From Metabacillus sp. B2-18 (GTDB lineage Bacteria > Bacillota > Bacilli > Bacillales > Bacillaceae): 64,000 nucleotides of DNA. Of this stretch, positions 18,147 through 26,238 are shown piece by piece; positions within the stretch are counted from its first letter, which is position 1, and every line of letters begins with the position of its first letter. The DNA is taken from the NCBI RefSeq assembly GCF_021117275.1, contig NZ_CP088245.1:533501-597500 (forward strand), written 5' to 3'. Both the position numbers and the translations under genes were made by a program. A model generated the notes under the pieces. The model saw only the letters and a program-made list of their open reading frames with translations, had not been told where the DNA came from and did no database searches.

Positions 18147-18812
18147 TGGAAAAACCACCTTTTCTTAATTCATAATCAAATTCATATATAAATGCTCAAT
18201 CGAACACTGATAGTATGGAGTTTTTGTTGATGCTAGTGGGGTATTACCCTAATTTGATGTGATGTAAACATAAAATGCGAAAAAAATAAAGAAGGTGTCA
18301 TTTTGGAAAGAAACATGGTTAAGGGATGTCTGTAAATCGACATTTGGTAGGAAGGAATTCTCATCAATTATAAAGACTTAAAATCTAGTATAAAATGTAA
18401 CAAATTTTATAAGAATTAAATAAAAATAGATGTTCAGAGGTAAAAGGAAAAAAACCTCCATCAGGAGGCTTTTTCAATATATAGTAAAGGGGGGATGTAC
18501 GATTACTATTCCCTTATTAAGAGATTTCTATACATAAAAAGATAAGAAAAAGTTAGAAAGATAATGTATTAATTTGATAAAAAGAAAATCTTGTAGAAAT
18601 TAAATTATTTCTGGGGAAATATGACGAATAGTTATTTCTCTTCAGGGAAAAAAAGCTATACTAATGATACTGACTTTTTAAATGATAGCTAAAAAGGGAA
18701 TAATACTATTATTATGACTTTTTAAATGAGTGAGAACAACTGAATGTGTGTGCACAAACAGTCTAATCATAATAGTTACATAAAGCGGTAAAAGTAAAGG
18801 AGAGTTACAATT
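18147..18812. other. Gene-free region before the helicase gene
   Basis: No convincing gene in 666 bases. It holds a terminator-like hairpin CCTCC atca GGAGG CTTTTT at 18455-18473, and a repeated GACTTTTTAAATGA motif near 18671 and 18717 shortly before the helicase gene. The long AT-rich leader could regulate the helicase (cold or stationary-phase control is known for some DEAD-box genes), but I see no recognisable riboswitch. Confidence 0.4.
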
Positions 18813-19946
18813 ATGACACTAGAGAATTTTTTACAAGAGCTTGAGCCATTTATTCAATCTAATTGGTCAAAAGCAGAATTTATGAATCCTACGGCGATTC
18901 AAGTTAAAGCTATTCCACAAATACTTGAAGGAAAAGATGTGATTGCCGAATCCCCAACTGGAACAGGGAAAACATTAGCGTATGTGCTACCATTATTAAA
19001 TAAAATAGCTGTAAATAGAAAAGCAGCACAAGTGGTTATCCTTGCTCCTTCAAGAGAGCTTGTTATGCAAATTTTCGACGAAGTAAAGAAATGGTCAGAA
19101 GGTAGTGGAATTACAAGTGCATCATTTATCGGAGGAGCAAATGTAAAAAGACAGATAGATAAGCTGAAAAAAAGTCCACAAATCATCCTTGGTACACCAG
19201 GAAGAATTTATGAATTAATTAAAATGAAAAAATTAAAAATGCATGAAGTAAAGACTATTGTTCTTGACGAAGGAGATCAGCTTTTAATCCCTGAACACAA
19301 AAAAACAATACATGATATTGTGAAAACAACTCTTAATGAAAGACAAGTAGTACTTTTTTCAGCAACTTTAAATGAAAGTACTGAATCGAAAGCAAGAGAT
19401 CTAATGAAAAAGGATCCTGAGATAATAAAGGTTGGAAAGGAAGAAGTACCAACTGGAAAAGTTGATCATGTTTATCTTGTTTGTGAACAAAGAGAAAAAG
19501 CACTCATTATGGAAAAACTCGTGAAGAATATTCCTATGAAAGCATTAGGATTTGTTAAGGATATTGGAAATTTAAGTGTATTAGGAGAGAAGCTCGATTA
19601 CAAAGGAGTGGATGTATATCTATTGCATAGTGACACCAAAAAAGAGGAAAGAGAAGCTGCGTTAAAAAGTCTTCGAACAGAAAAGCAAGGACTTTTACTT
19701 GCAACAGATGTTGCTGCAAGAGGTTTAGATATAGCAGAACTTACACATGTTATTCATTATGACTTACCATCTACAAGCTCTCAATATGTACATAGATCTG
19801 GTAGAACAGGAAGACAAGGTGCTTCAGGGACTGTTGTATCGATCGTGACGGAACGGGAAGAAAGGGAGTTAAAGAAGCTTGCAAAGGAGTTAAATATTAA
19901 TGTAAGAAAGAATGAGCTATATCGAGGAGAATTGGCTGAAGTATAA
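18813..19946 (+). CDS. yfmL: DEAD-box RNA helicase (YfmL-like)
   Basis: 377 residues, two RecA-like domains without a long C-terminal extension. Motif I SPTGTGKT (about 46-53), motif Ia APSRELV, GG, TPGR, motif II DEGD (a DEAD variant), motif III SAT, motif V ATDVAARGLD, motif VI HRSGRTGRQG. Length and sequence match B. subtilis YfmL, implicated in 50S ribosome assembly and cold growth. AAAGGAGAG precedes the ATG. A terminator follows. Confidence 0.9.
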   Translation: MTLENFLQELEPFIQSNWSKAEFMNPTAIQVKAIPQILEGKDVIAESPTGTGKTLAYVLPLLNKIAVNRKAAQVVILAPSRELVMQIFDEVKKWSEGSGITSASFIGGANVKRQIDKLKKSPQIILGTPGRIYELIKMKKLKMHEVKTIVLDEGDQLLIPEHKKTIHDIVKTTLNERQVVLFSATLNESTESKARDLMKKDPEIIKVGKEEVPTGKVDHVYLVCEQREKALIMEKLVKNIPMKALGFVKDIGNLSVLGEKLDYKGVDVYLLHSDTKKEEREAALKSLRTEKQGLLLATDVAARGLDIAELTHVIHYDLPSTSSQYVHRSGRTGRQGASGTVVSIVTEREERELKKLAKELNINVRKNELYRGELAEV

Positions 19947-19955
19947 CATTAGTAA

Positions 19956-19996
19956 GAAGATCTAACACTTTGTTGTTAGATCTTCTTTGATTTTAA
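19956..19996 (+). terminator. Terminator of the helicase gene
   Basis: GAAGATCTAACA (19956-19967) / TGTTAGATCTTC (19974-19985), followed by TTTGATTTT. Confidence 0.85.
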
Positions 19997-20022
19997 GGAA
20001 GCAGTAAGATACCGGGATCTAC

Positions 20023-20058
20023 TTAAAAAAACACGCCACTCTATATGAGCGACGTGCT
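20023..20058 (-). terminator. Terminator on the minus strand, downstream of the amidase fragment
   Basis: On the minus strand GCACGTCGCTC and GAGTGGCGTG form a stem followed by seven Ts (20024-20030 read as As on plus). It faces the amidase gene. Confidence 0.7.
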
Positions 20059-20138
20059 TTCTTAAGATCCTGTTGTTTATTCTGTGATGTAGTATTAATT
20101 TATGTTCTGATCTGGTTTGTTATTCATATTTTAATGAA

Positions 20139-21050
20139 CTAATCTTCTAATTCCATACGAATATACTTTCTTGTGTTTGGACCGTATATTCCATCATCTG
20201 CAAGAGCTGCGTACATCTGTTGAAATCTTCTCACTGCATTTTCTGTTCTAGGACCATATATACCATCAATTGAACCTGGATCAAAGTTGATTTGCTTTAA
20301 AGCACGTTGAACTTGCCTAACTCCTTCTCCTTCACTTCCACGTCGTAGAATTCCTGATGGTAGTGGGAAGTCTGGTGCTGATATTCTTTGTTGATTTACT
20401 TGTTGTAATTTGGAAAGTGTATTTGGGCCTACTAATCCATCAACAGCTAAATTAAAGTTTCTTTGAAATCTCATTACTGCATTTTCTGTTTCTTCACCAA
20501 AAACTCCATCTGCTCCGTAGCGAGGTAAACGGTAACCTGCTCTGATCAGTTGTTGTTGAATATCTCGAACAAAAGAGCCGGAGTCACCTTCACCAATCGG
20601 CAAGGTAACAGAAGTTCCTTTTACCACTGGAGTAGGAGGTGTTTCATTTTGTTCAGTTGGTGTTGCTGCCCCATTAAAATTACTTAATGCTTCGGATACA
20701 TCATCAATAAACATGGACCAAGAAATACCGTTACTACGTAATATCCCGATTGGGTCAGTTCTTCTTGTTGGATCAAGTGTGGCATGTGCAACTATATCTG
20801 CACTAGGATCTAAATTAAATCTGTCACAAAGATAGGCATGATACCATATATAGCGATTATATGCTTCTTGGAAATTGATTGTACCTCCATGACATAACTC
20901 CACTCCAATTGCTGCACTATTGGCATTTGCACCATATAGCCTGTTATCAGTTGTTACATTTGATCGAACATGGTAAGCAATTTCAGTTAAAGGAATGATT
21001 TCTAAAATATATTTATCATCAATAAAGGTATGGGCAGAAGCGGAAGGTTG
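20139..21050 (-). pseudogene. N-terminally truncated N-acetylmuramoyl-L-alanine amidase with two peptidoglycan-binding domains
   Basis: The frame is open from 21050 (just after an in-frame stop at 21051-21053) to 20139. It encodes the body of an Amidase_2 domain (SASAHTFIDD, ILEIIPLTEIAYHVRS, AAIGVELCHGG, DIVAHATLDPTRRTDP), a Pro/Thr linker, and two peptidoglycan-binding repeats (DGVFGEETENAVMRFQ; DGIYGPRTENAVRRFQ). The first strand with the zinc-binding His and any start codon are missing; upstream is the DnaA-box cluster. A GTG at 20903 is the first possible start and would remove half of the catalytic domain. Its product could at most bind cell wall. Confidence 0.75.
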
Positions 21051-21063
21051 TTAACACAATTAA

Positions 21064-21255
21064 TTATTCACATTATCCACATTATAAACAGCAGCTATTA
21101 TTTATAATATAAACAGTTAATTGTGGATAATAAGATACTATAAACAAAGATACTAACATGTTTATCCACATTATCCACAATTATCATGTTGAAATATCCA
21201 CAAATTATCCACGGGAAATAAAAAGGAAGTGGGGATTCCCACTTCCTTATCCACA
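21064..21255. promoter_or_regulatory. DnaA-box cluster
   Basis: Five perfect TTATCCACA boxes: 21073-21081, 21122-21130 (reverse), 21162-21170, 21171-21179 and 21247-21255. One-mismatch boxes lie at 21064-21072, 21194-21202 and 21205-21213. Several abut head to tail as 9-bp units. There is no dnaA or dnaN nearby, so this is not the chromosomal origin. It resembles the DnaA-box clusters outside oriC known to titrate DnaA in B. subtilis. It fills the gap between the truncated amidase and yfhD. Confidence 0.8.
21215..21247 (-). terminator. Terminator of yfhD (minus strand)
   Basis: GGAAGTGGG (21225-21233) / CCCACTTCC (21238-21246); reading on the minus strand it is followed by TTTTTATTT. Confidence 0.8.
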
Positions 21256-21264
21256 TACATATTA

Positions 21265-21456
21265 TTAATTTCTATTTGCGCGTTGTCTTTGATCAGCTGC
21301 TTTTGCTCTTGCCTGAGCCTCAATATCGTTTTGGTCGGCTAGTTCCCTTGAAAATTCCTCGTCAATACCATCTCTTTTTAAATTTTTTGGTGTTTGTGGA
21401 AGTGATGAAGAGTTTTTATCTCGTGCTTTATGATTATGTTTATGACCTCTACCCAT
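21265..21456 (-). CDS. yfhD: YfhD family small protein
   Basis: 63 residues starting MGRGHKHNHKARDKN, with GIDEEFSRELADQNDIEAQARAKAADQRQRA, which matches the YfhD family of spore-forming Bacillaceae (function unknown). Very hydrophilic, no membrane segment. It lies next to yfhE as in B. subtilis. Its ribosome site GGGGGG lies in the right arm of a terminator-like hairpin (21457-21516), with the T-tract directly before the ATG. Confidence 0.85.
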   Translation of the reverse strand: MGRGHKHNHKARDKNSSSLPQTPKNLKRDGIDEEFSRELADQNDIEAQARAKAADQRQRANRN

Positions 21457-21516
21457 AAAAAAAGCCCCCCTAAAAAATTTTGAACAACTTGTTCAAACTT
21501 AGGATGGCTTTTTTTC
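21457..21516. terminator. Bidirectional terminator-like hairpin holding the yfhD ribosome site
   Basis: AAAAAAAGCC (21457-21466) pairs with GGCTTTTTTT (21506-21515), with inner stems CTAA/TTAG and TTTGAACAA/TTGTTCAAA. On the minus strand it ends yfhE transcription and its 3' arm carries GGGGGG, the yfhD ribosome site, with T7 running straight into ATG 21456. Read-through transcripts would therefore have the site occluded. Confidence 0.7.
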
Positions 21517-21534
21517 ATCATTTCATGTTGGAAG

Positions 21535-21666
21535 TTAGTGTCTTTGTTTACTTATGTATCCACCAGCTCGATCAGCATTCTTAAACTCACGGGAATAGGT
21601 TACTTCTTGCATGCTTGAAAGAGTACTTTTAGATTTATCTCTTTTCTTTTTTTCTGATGCCATCAT
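21535..21666 (-). CDS. yfhE: YfhE family small protein
   Basis: 43 residues (MMASEKKKRDKSKSTLSSMQ..., ending RAGGYISKQRH), matching the YfhE family found next to yfhD in Bacillus. The start is one of two adjacent ATGs (21666 or 21663) behind AAGGAT. Short, basic, probably unstructured. Function unknown. Confidence 0.8.
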   Translation of the reverse strand: MMASEKKKRDKSKSTLSSMQEVTYSREFKNADRAGGYISKQRH

Positions 21667-21783
21667 AATCATCCTTCCAAAATGTAGTATCATGATTAGT
21701 TTTGACATCATAAAGTTTATTCATACAGATGTAGGAAAAAAACAAAACAGGTGAAATTCATTGGAATTTCACCTGTGGTTAAA

Positions 21784-22341
21784 TTAAGCTTCTTTAAGAT
21801 GTTGTTCGTCAGTTTCAGAAGCATTGTGATATGTGTAGATTGTATATTGATCTCTTGAAATTTCAAATAGGTTAAAAATATCTTCGCCGTTGTTTATTTG
21901 TTCAAGTAAGTGTGCTCTTGTTTCATTCGCATATACTACATAAGGAAGCTTCTCTGCAGCCTTTGTTGAGCGAATATTTTGTTTTCGAATTCTTAAGAAA
22001 ATTGTTTCAATATCTAATTCATAAAAAAGTTCATTGAAAAACGCATCTTTTGCAAGTTTGTTGTAGCCCTTACCATGATATGGCTTTCCAATCCAAGTTC
22101 CAAGGAACCCCGCTTTATCCTGAATATCAAACAAACTGATTGTACCGATTGGAGATCCCCATTCATCTAAAATGGTACGTGAAATCAATTCACCTCGTTC
22201 TTCAGCCTCAACCGTTTGTTTTGTTAAAAATAAATATTCTTCAAAAGAATTTGCTTTATGACGCACAAAAGGGAAGACTTCAGGGTGAATCATGTGTTCA
22301 TAAAGTGTTTGACTATCATAAATATCACGTTTTTTTAGCAT
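21784..22341 (-). CDS. GNAT-family N-acetyltransferase
   Basis: 185 residues from ATG 22341, behind GGAGGG. RimJ/RimL-like GNAT fold: GSPIGTISLFDIQDKAGFLGTWIGKPYHGKGYNKLAKDAFF contains the acetyl-CoA pyrophosphate loop (GKPYHGKGYN), then IFLRIRKQNIRSTKAAEKL. The acceptor is unknown; protein N-termini or small amines are possible. The mRNA has a long structured leader with a tRNA-like part at 22369-22500. The frame is open above the start, but that part belongs to the leader. Confidence 0.85.
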   Translation of the reverse strand: MLKKRDIYDSQTLYEHMIHPEVFPFVRHKANSFEEYLFLTKQTVEAEERGELISRTILDEWGSPIGTISLFDIQDKAGFLGTWIGKPYHGKGYNKLAKDAFFNELFYELDIETIFLRIRKQNIRSTKAAEKLPYVVYANETRAHLLEQINNGEDIFNLFEISRDQYTIYTYHNASETDEQHLKEA

Positions 22342-22500
22342 CTGGATCCCTCCAACCTGAGGGCAGACTCCACGTGATATGGTCGTCTCCACCCTCGAAA
22401 TTTTTTATGTTGCCTTACATTCAAAAAATTTCGGGGTGGGAATCGAACCCACTAGAACCAGAATAGCTGGTGGCGCACCATTTGCCTTCCCATTACTAGA
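22342..22500 (-). promoter_or_regulatory. Structured leader of the acetyltransferase gene with tRNA-like arms
   Basis: On the minus strand: a D-arm-like GGC...GCC with TGG in the loop, a stem ACCAG/CTGGT (22457-22461 / 22467-22471), then a perfect T-arm GTGGG TTCGATT CCCAC (22436-22452). These are followed by a hairpin and by GAGGG...AGAC/GTCT...CCCTC close to the start codon. There is no acceptor pairing and no T-box sequence. It could be a decayed tRNA or a cis-regulatory tRNA mimic. Confidence 0.5.
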
Positions 22501-22866
22501 TTTAGTTGTTTATATTAGCTTTTAATCAAAGTGAAGACAATGGTGAATTCACTTTTAATGTTACTTCCATGGAGTATAATACGGCATTTTATTTGAAAAA
22601 GATACTCCTTTTTTGTCGAATTTAAAAATTTTTTTTTATATCGTAAAATAGTTGTTAATATACGTGCATTTTAAAAGTTTTGGTAAAATATTCTGACAAC
22701 AATGCGTAGTAATTAACACGGTTTAACCCTTTACTAGGAAGCAGTGAAAATAAATAGGTTATCACAAGGGAATGAGGAAAAAACAATATCGGTATAATAT
22801 TTATTTGTCATATTTTATCTGTGAGTTTTAAGGGATTTATTCTTCTTTCAAGACTAGTCAAGCTTA
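22501..22866. other. Gene-free AT-rich region
   Basis: No gene seen in 366 bases. On the minus strand AAGTGAA/TTCACTT forms a hairpin at about 22530-22555, and a TATTAT-type -10 lies near 22578-22585; these probably belong to the promoter of the leader above. Confidence 0.35.
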
Positions 22867-24006
22867 CTAGTTTTCTCTAAAGACAATATCCCCATCGATC
22901 ATGGTTAGCTCAGGTTTTGCTAAATAATGAAAAGGGTGATAATTCCAAACCACCAAGTCAGCATCTTTACCAATTTCAATACTGCCTACTTTATCTGCAA
23001 CTCTTAAATTACGTGCAGCTGTAATGGTAATTCCTTCTAATGCCTTTTGCTCGTTAAATCCTTCTCTAACAGCTAATGAAGCACAAAGATTAAGGTATTG
23101 AATTGGCGTATAAGGATGATCAGTTGTTATGGAAACCTCTACGCCTCTTTGAGAAAGTTCCTGATATGTTGACCAACTTTTGTTTTTTAATTCAATCTTA
23201 GATTTTCTTGTTAAAGTAGGTCCAACACATACTTTTGCTCCTTTACCTATTAATTCTTCAGCAATTAAATGCCCTTCTGTACAATGTTCAATTCGATAGT
23301 CTAGATTAAATTCTTCCGCGAATCTAATCGCACTCATAATGTCATCTGCACGATGAGCATGGATACGAACTGGTATTTCACGTTGCAATGCTTTTTTTAT
23401 TGGAATAGAGCGGAAGTCCTCTTTTTCATCACAATGTTTTGCTTTGTAAAATGCTTCACGAAGCATTCCCATAATTCCCATTCGGGTAATGGACTCCTTG
23501 TTTCCGTGGCTATGCATACGCTTCGGATTTTCTCCAAGAGCAATCTTTAAGCCGGCAGTTTCTTGAATAACCATTTTAGAAATGTTCATTCCAAACGTCT
23601 TAATAACAGAGGTTGTACCACCTATAACGTTTGCACTGCCAGGCATAACATGCGCTGTTGTTATGCCATACTTTATTGCATCTTTAAAGGCGGGATCTAA
23701 TGGATGTACTCCATCTAATGCTCTTATATGTGGTGTAAGAGGCTCAATTGTCTCATTAGCATCATTTCCTGCCCAGCCAGTACCTTCATCATATAGACCT
23801 AAATGTGTATGCACATCAATAAATCCAGGGAAAAGAAACTTGTCTTTACATATAATGATCTCTGCTTCTGCATTCGGTTCTAGGTTTTTACCAATCGCAA
23901 CAATTTTACCATCTTCAACTAAAACATCGGCTTCATACAAAACAGGTGAAACAACAGGATAAACTGTTGCTTGTTTAAAAAGTGTAGATTTCATAGCTGG
24001 CTTCAT
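22867..24006 (-). CDS. Amidohydrolase family protein (imidazolonepropionase-like)
   Basis: 379 residues of the metal-dependent amidohydrolase superfamily: a small beta-sandwich at both ends (GKIVAIGKNLEP; GKDADLVVWNYHP), DVHTHLGLYDEG with the first two metal His ligands (about 64-70), RIHAHRADD, RIEHCTEGH and SITTDHPYTP (catalytic Asp). Probably hydrolyses a cyclic amide or N-acyl bond, substrate unknown. It sits between the GNAT gene and yfhF on the same strand. The start at 24006 is weakly supported; the ATG four codons later is an alternative. Confidence 0.85.
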   Translation of the reverse strand: MKPAMKSTLFKQATVYPVVSPVLYEADVLVEDGKIVAIGKNLEPNAEAEIIICKDKFLFPGFIDVHTHLGLYDEGTGWAGNDANETIEPLTPHIRALDGVHPLDPAFKDAIKYGITTAHVMPGSANVIGGTTSVIKTFGMNISKMVIQETAGLKIALGENPKRMHSHGNKESITRMGIMGMLREAFYKAKHCDEKEDFRSIPIKKALQREIPVRIHAHRADDIMSAIRFAEEFNLDYRIEHCTEGHLIAEELIGKGAKVCVGPTLTRKSKIELKNKSWSTYQELSQRGVEVSITTDHPYTPIQYLNLCASLAVREGFNEQKALEGITITAARNLRVADKVGSIEIGKDADLVVWNYHPFHYLAKPELTMIDGDIVFREN

Positions 24007-24058
24007 TCTCTTTCTTTTTAAAATGAATTTTTATCACATGGAACCTTTAGGCAAGGCA

Positions 24059-24961
24059 TTATTGAGATTTTAATATGTCACCTAAAGCTTTATCAAGAGA
24101 GGGGTATATGAATTCATAATGACTAATTAACGCTTTTTCAGGTAACACGCGTTGACCCTTCAATATTAAGAGACTCATTTCACCTAACACAGCTTTTAAT
24201 GCAAACGAAGGAGCCGGCAACCAATGTGGACGTTGTAGTTTTTTTGCAATTGTTTTTCCGAACTGATTCATTTGAACTGGGTTCGGAGCCACTGCATTTA
24301 CAGGACCTGTAATCTTAGGGGTGTGAATAATATGATGAATAAGATGAACAAGGTCATCAATATGAATCCAAGACACCCACTGTTGGCCAGAACCTAGAGG
24401 ACCGCCTGCAAAAAGTTTATAAGGTAAAATCATCTTTGGTAGTGCTCCTTCTTCTCCAAGAACAATCCCAAATCTTGTTAATACTGTTCTTACACCAAGT
24501 TCATTCATTTTGTTAGCTTCCTTTTCCCAAACCTCAACTGTTTTTGCTAGAAAATCTGTTCCTTTGTGATTAGATGTTTCGGTGAAAGTTTGCTCTGCAG
24601 ATGTACCGTATATTCCAATCGCACTTGCGTTTATAAAAACAGACGGCTTTTTTTTAAGGCTATTTATTATAGAATATATGGCTTTAGTAGATTCGACGCG
24701 ACTGTCTACAATCTCTTTTTTTGCTTTTTCTGTCCATCTGGTATTAATGGTTTTTCCAGCTAAATTAATTACTACGTCTACATCTTCTAAGCTTGTGATT
24801 GGATTTGAGTTTTCTGATAACCACTGAACGTAATGCAGATTATTTTCTGAAGAAGTTTTTTTACTTCGTGTTAAAATATAAACAGAATAACCTTTGCTTA
24901 TAAAATATCGGGTAAGATGCTTCCCGACAAAGCCGGTTCCACCTGAAATGGCAATTTTCAT
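24059..24961 (-). CDS. yfhF: YfhF, TIGR01777-type NAD-dependent epimerase/SDR protein
   Basis: 300 residues. N-terminal nucleotide-binding GGTGFVGKHLTRYF (about 6-19), INLAGKTIN, a GIYG segment in place of the classic YxxxK, WVSWIHIDDLV, and a C-terminal DUF1731-like region. It belongs to the SDR39U1/YfhF group, whose substrate is unsettled. The start is ATG 24961 behind AAGGAG. Divergent from recX, as in B. subtilis. Confidence 0.88.
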   Translation of the reverse strand: MKIAISGGTGFVGKHLTRYFISKGYSVYILTRSKKTSSENNLHYVQWLSENSNPITSLEDVDVVINLAGKTINTRWTEKAKKEIVDSRVESTKAIYSIINSLKKKPSVFINASAIGIYGTSAEQTFTETSNHKGTDFLAKTVEVWEKEANKMNELGVRTVLTRFGIVLGEEGALPKMILPYKLFAGGPLGSGQQWVSWIHIDDLVHLIHHIIHTPKITGPVNAVAPNPVQMNQFGKTIAKKLQRPHWLPAPSFALKAVLGEMSLLILKGQRVLPEKALISHYEFIYPSLDKALGDILKSQ

Positions 24962-25083
24962 AAATTTAACTCCTTTTTGATGAATAGTTATGTTAAATTG
25001 GTGTATCTCTTTCATTTATACCCTTTCTTTTAAAAATAACCTCATTTGAATGTGCTATAACAAGTTATGAGTAGGTGATTAAC

Positions 25084-25884
25084 ATGGCAATTATTACAAA
25101 AATTACAACACAAAAGCAATCTGATGATCGGTATAATATTTTTCTCGATGATGGTACAGGGGAAAAGTTTGCTTTTAGCGTTGATCAAGACATTCTAATA
25201 AAACATAATCTTCAAAAAGGCAAGGAACTAGATGAATTTGATATCGTTGAGATAAAATATGGAGATGATAGAAAGAAAGCTTATAATAAAGCATTAGAGT
25301 TCCTAAGTTATCGTATGCGATCAGTTAAAGAAGTAGAGGATTATTTGGCGAAAAAAGAATATCATGAATCGGTAATAAAGGAAGTTATCCTTAAATTAAA
25401 AGAATATAACTATGTAGATGATTTGGAATTTGCACTAGCCTATGTCCGGACTCAGAAGCAAACCAATGGGAAAGGTCCTACTATACTAACCCGTGAATTG
25501 GTTATGAAAGGAATTGGACAATCTATAATTGAACAGGTCTTGGAAGAATATGATCAAGGTGAGCAGCTTGAAGAAGCCATTGCTCATGCTGAAAAGCTCT
25601 TGAAAAAAAATAATAAGCTTTCAACCATTCAGCTTAAGCAGAAAATAGAGCAGCATCTACTAAGAAAAGGATTTCCCTATAACATCATTTCGATTGCGTT
25701 AGAGGAAGTCGATTATGAGCAAGATGAATCTGAAGAGTGGTTAGCATTAGTTAAGCATGCTGAAAAAGGCAAGAAAAAATATCAAACTGAAGATCCTTAT
25801 CAATACAAAATGAAAATGAAACAGTTTTTATACAGAAAAGGTTTCGCGATAGATCTAATTGAAAAGTTTTTAAATGAAGATTAA
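25084..25884 (+). CDS. recX: RecX, regulator of RecA
   Basis: 266 residues, close to the 264 of B. subtilis RecX. Helical repeats of the family are recognisable: ALEFLSYRMRSVKEVEDYL, LKEYNYVDDLEFALAYVR, KGPTILTRELVMKGI, LRKGFPYNIISIAL. RecX modulates RecA filaments in DNA repair and transformation. ATG 25084 follows AGGTGAT; a GTG 9 nt upstream is in frame. Followed 21 nt later by yfhH. Confidence 0.92.
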   Translation: MAIITKITTQKQSDDRYNIFLDDGTGEKFAFSVDQDILIKHNLQKGKELDEFDIVEIKYGDDRKKAYNKALEFLSYRMRSVKEVEDYLAKKEYHESVIKEVILKLKEYNYVDDLEFALAYVRTQKQTNGKGPTILTRELVMKGIGQSIIEQVLEEYDQGEQLEEAIAHAEKLLKKNNKLSTIQLKQKIEQHLLRKGFPYNIISIALEEVDYEQDESEEWLALVKHAEKGKKKYQTEDPYQYKMKMKQFLYRKGFAIDLIEKFLNED

Positions 25885-25905
25885 TTTAAGCAAGGGGAAA
25901 TGGTT

Positions 25906-26223
25906 GTGAATACTAAGCGTTATAGTGAAATGACTGAGTATGAATTGAAAAGTGAAATCGCAGCATTAAAGGAAAAAGCACGAAAAGCTGAGCAATTAGG
26001 AATTGTAAATGAGTTTGCTGTTTTAGAACGGAAAATGACGATGGCAAAATCGTATCTTCTTGATCCAAATGAATTTAAGTCTGAAGATGTTTATGAAATT
26101 GATGGAGCACCCGGTGAGTTCTTTAAAATAAATTATATGAATGGGATCTTTGCATGGGGATATCGATTATCTTCACCAGATCATGAAGAAGCATTGCCAA
26201 TTGCGATGTTAATAAAAGGCTGA
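25906..26223 (+). CDS. yfhH: YfhH family protein
   Basis: 105 residues. YSEMTEYELKSEIAALKEKARKAEQ followed by MAKSYLLDPNEF and GIFAWGYRLSSPDHEEALPIA is characteristic of YfhH, which always follows recX in bacilli. GTG 25906 is chosen because AAGGGGA is spaced correctly for it; ATG 25900 would be too close. Likely an SH3-like beta fold; function unknown. Its terminator hairpin has been split by the adjacent IS insertion. Confidence 0.88.
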   Translation: MNTKRYSEMTEYELKSEIAALKEKARKAEQLGIVNEFAVLERKMTMAKSYLLDPNEFKSEDVYEIDGAPGEFFKINYMNGIFAWGYRLSSPDHEEALPIAMLIKG

Positions 26224-26238
26224 CAATAATGTCAGCCC
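26217..26238 (+). repeat. Left direct repeat flanking the IS (palindromic target)
   Basis: 22 bp (24 counting the ambiguous CA), identical to 27813-27834. The core is the hairpin GGCTGACAATAATGTCAGCC, probably the original yfhH terminator, overlapping its stop codon. Confidence 0.8.

Noticed and set aside
21064..21255. Interpretation of the DnaA boxes as the chromosomal origin
   Set aside because: No dnaA, dnaN, rpmH or recF nearby, and no clear unwinding element; a titration cluster fits better.
22342..22500. T-box riboswitch upstream of the acetyltransferase gene
   Set aside because: The conserved AGGGTGGNACCGCG segment, the specifier-loop layout and the terminator are absent.
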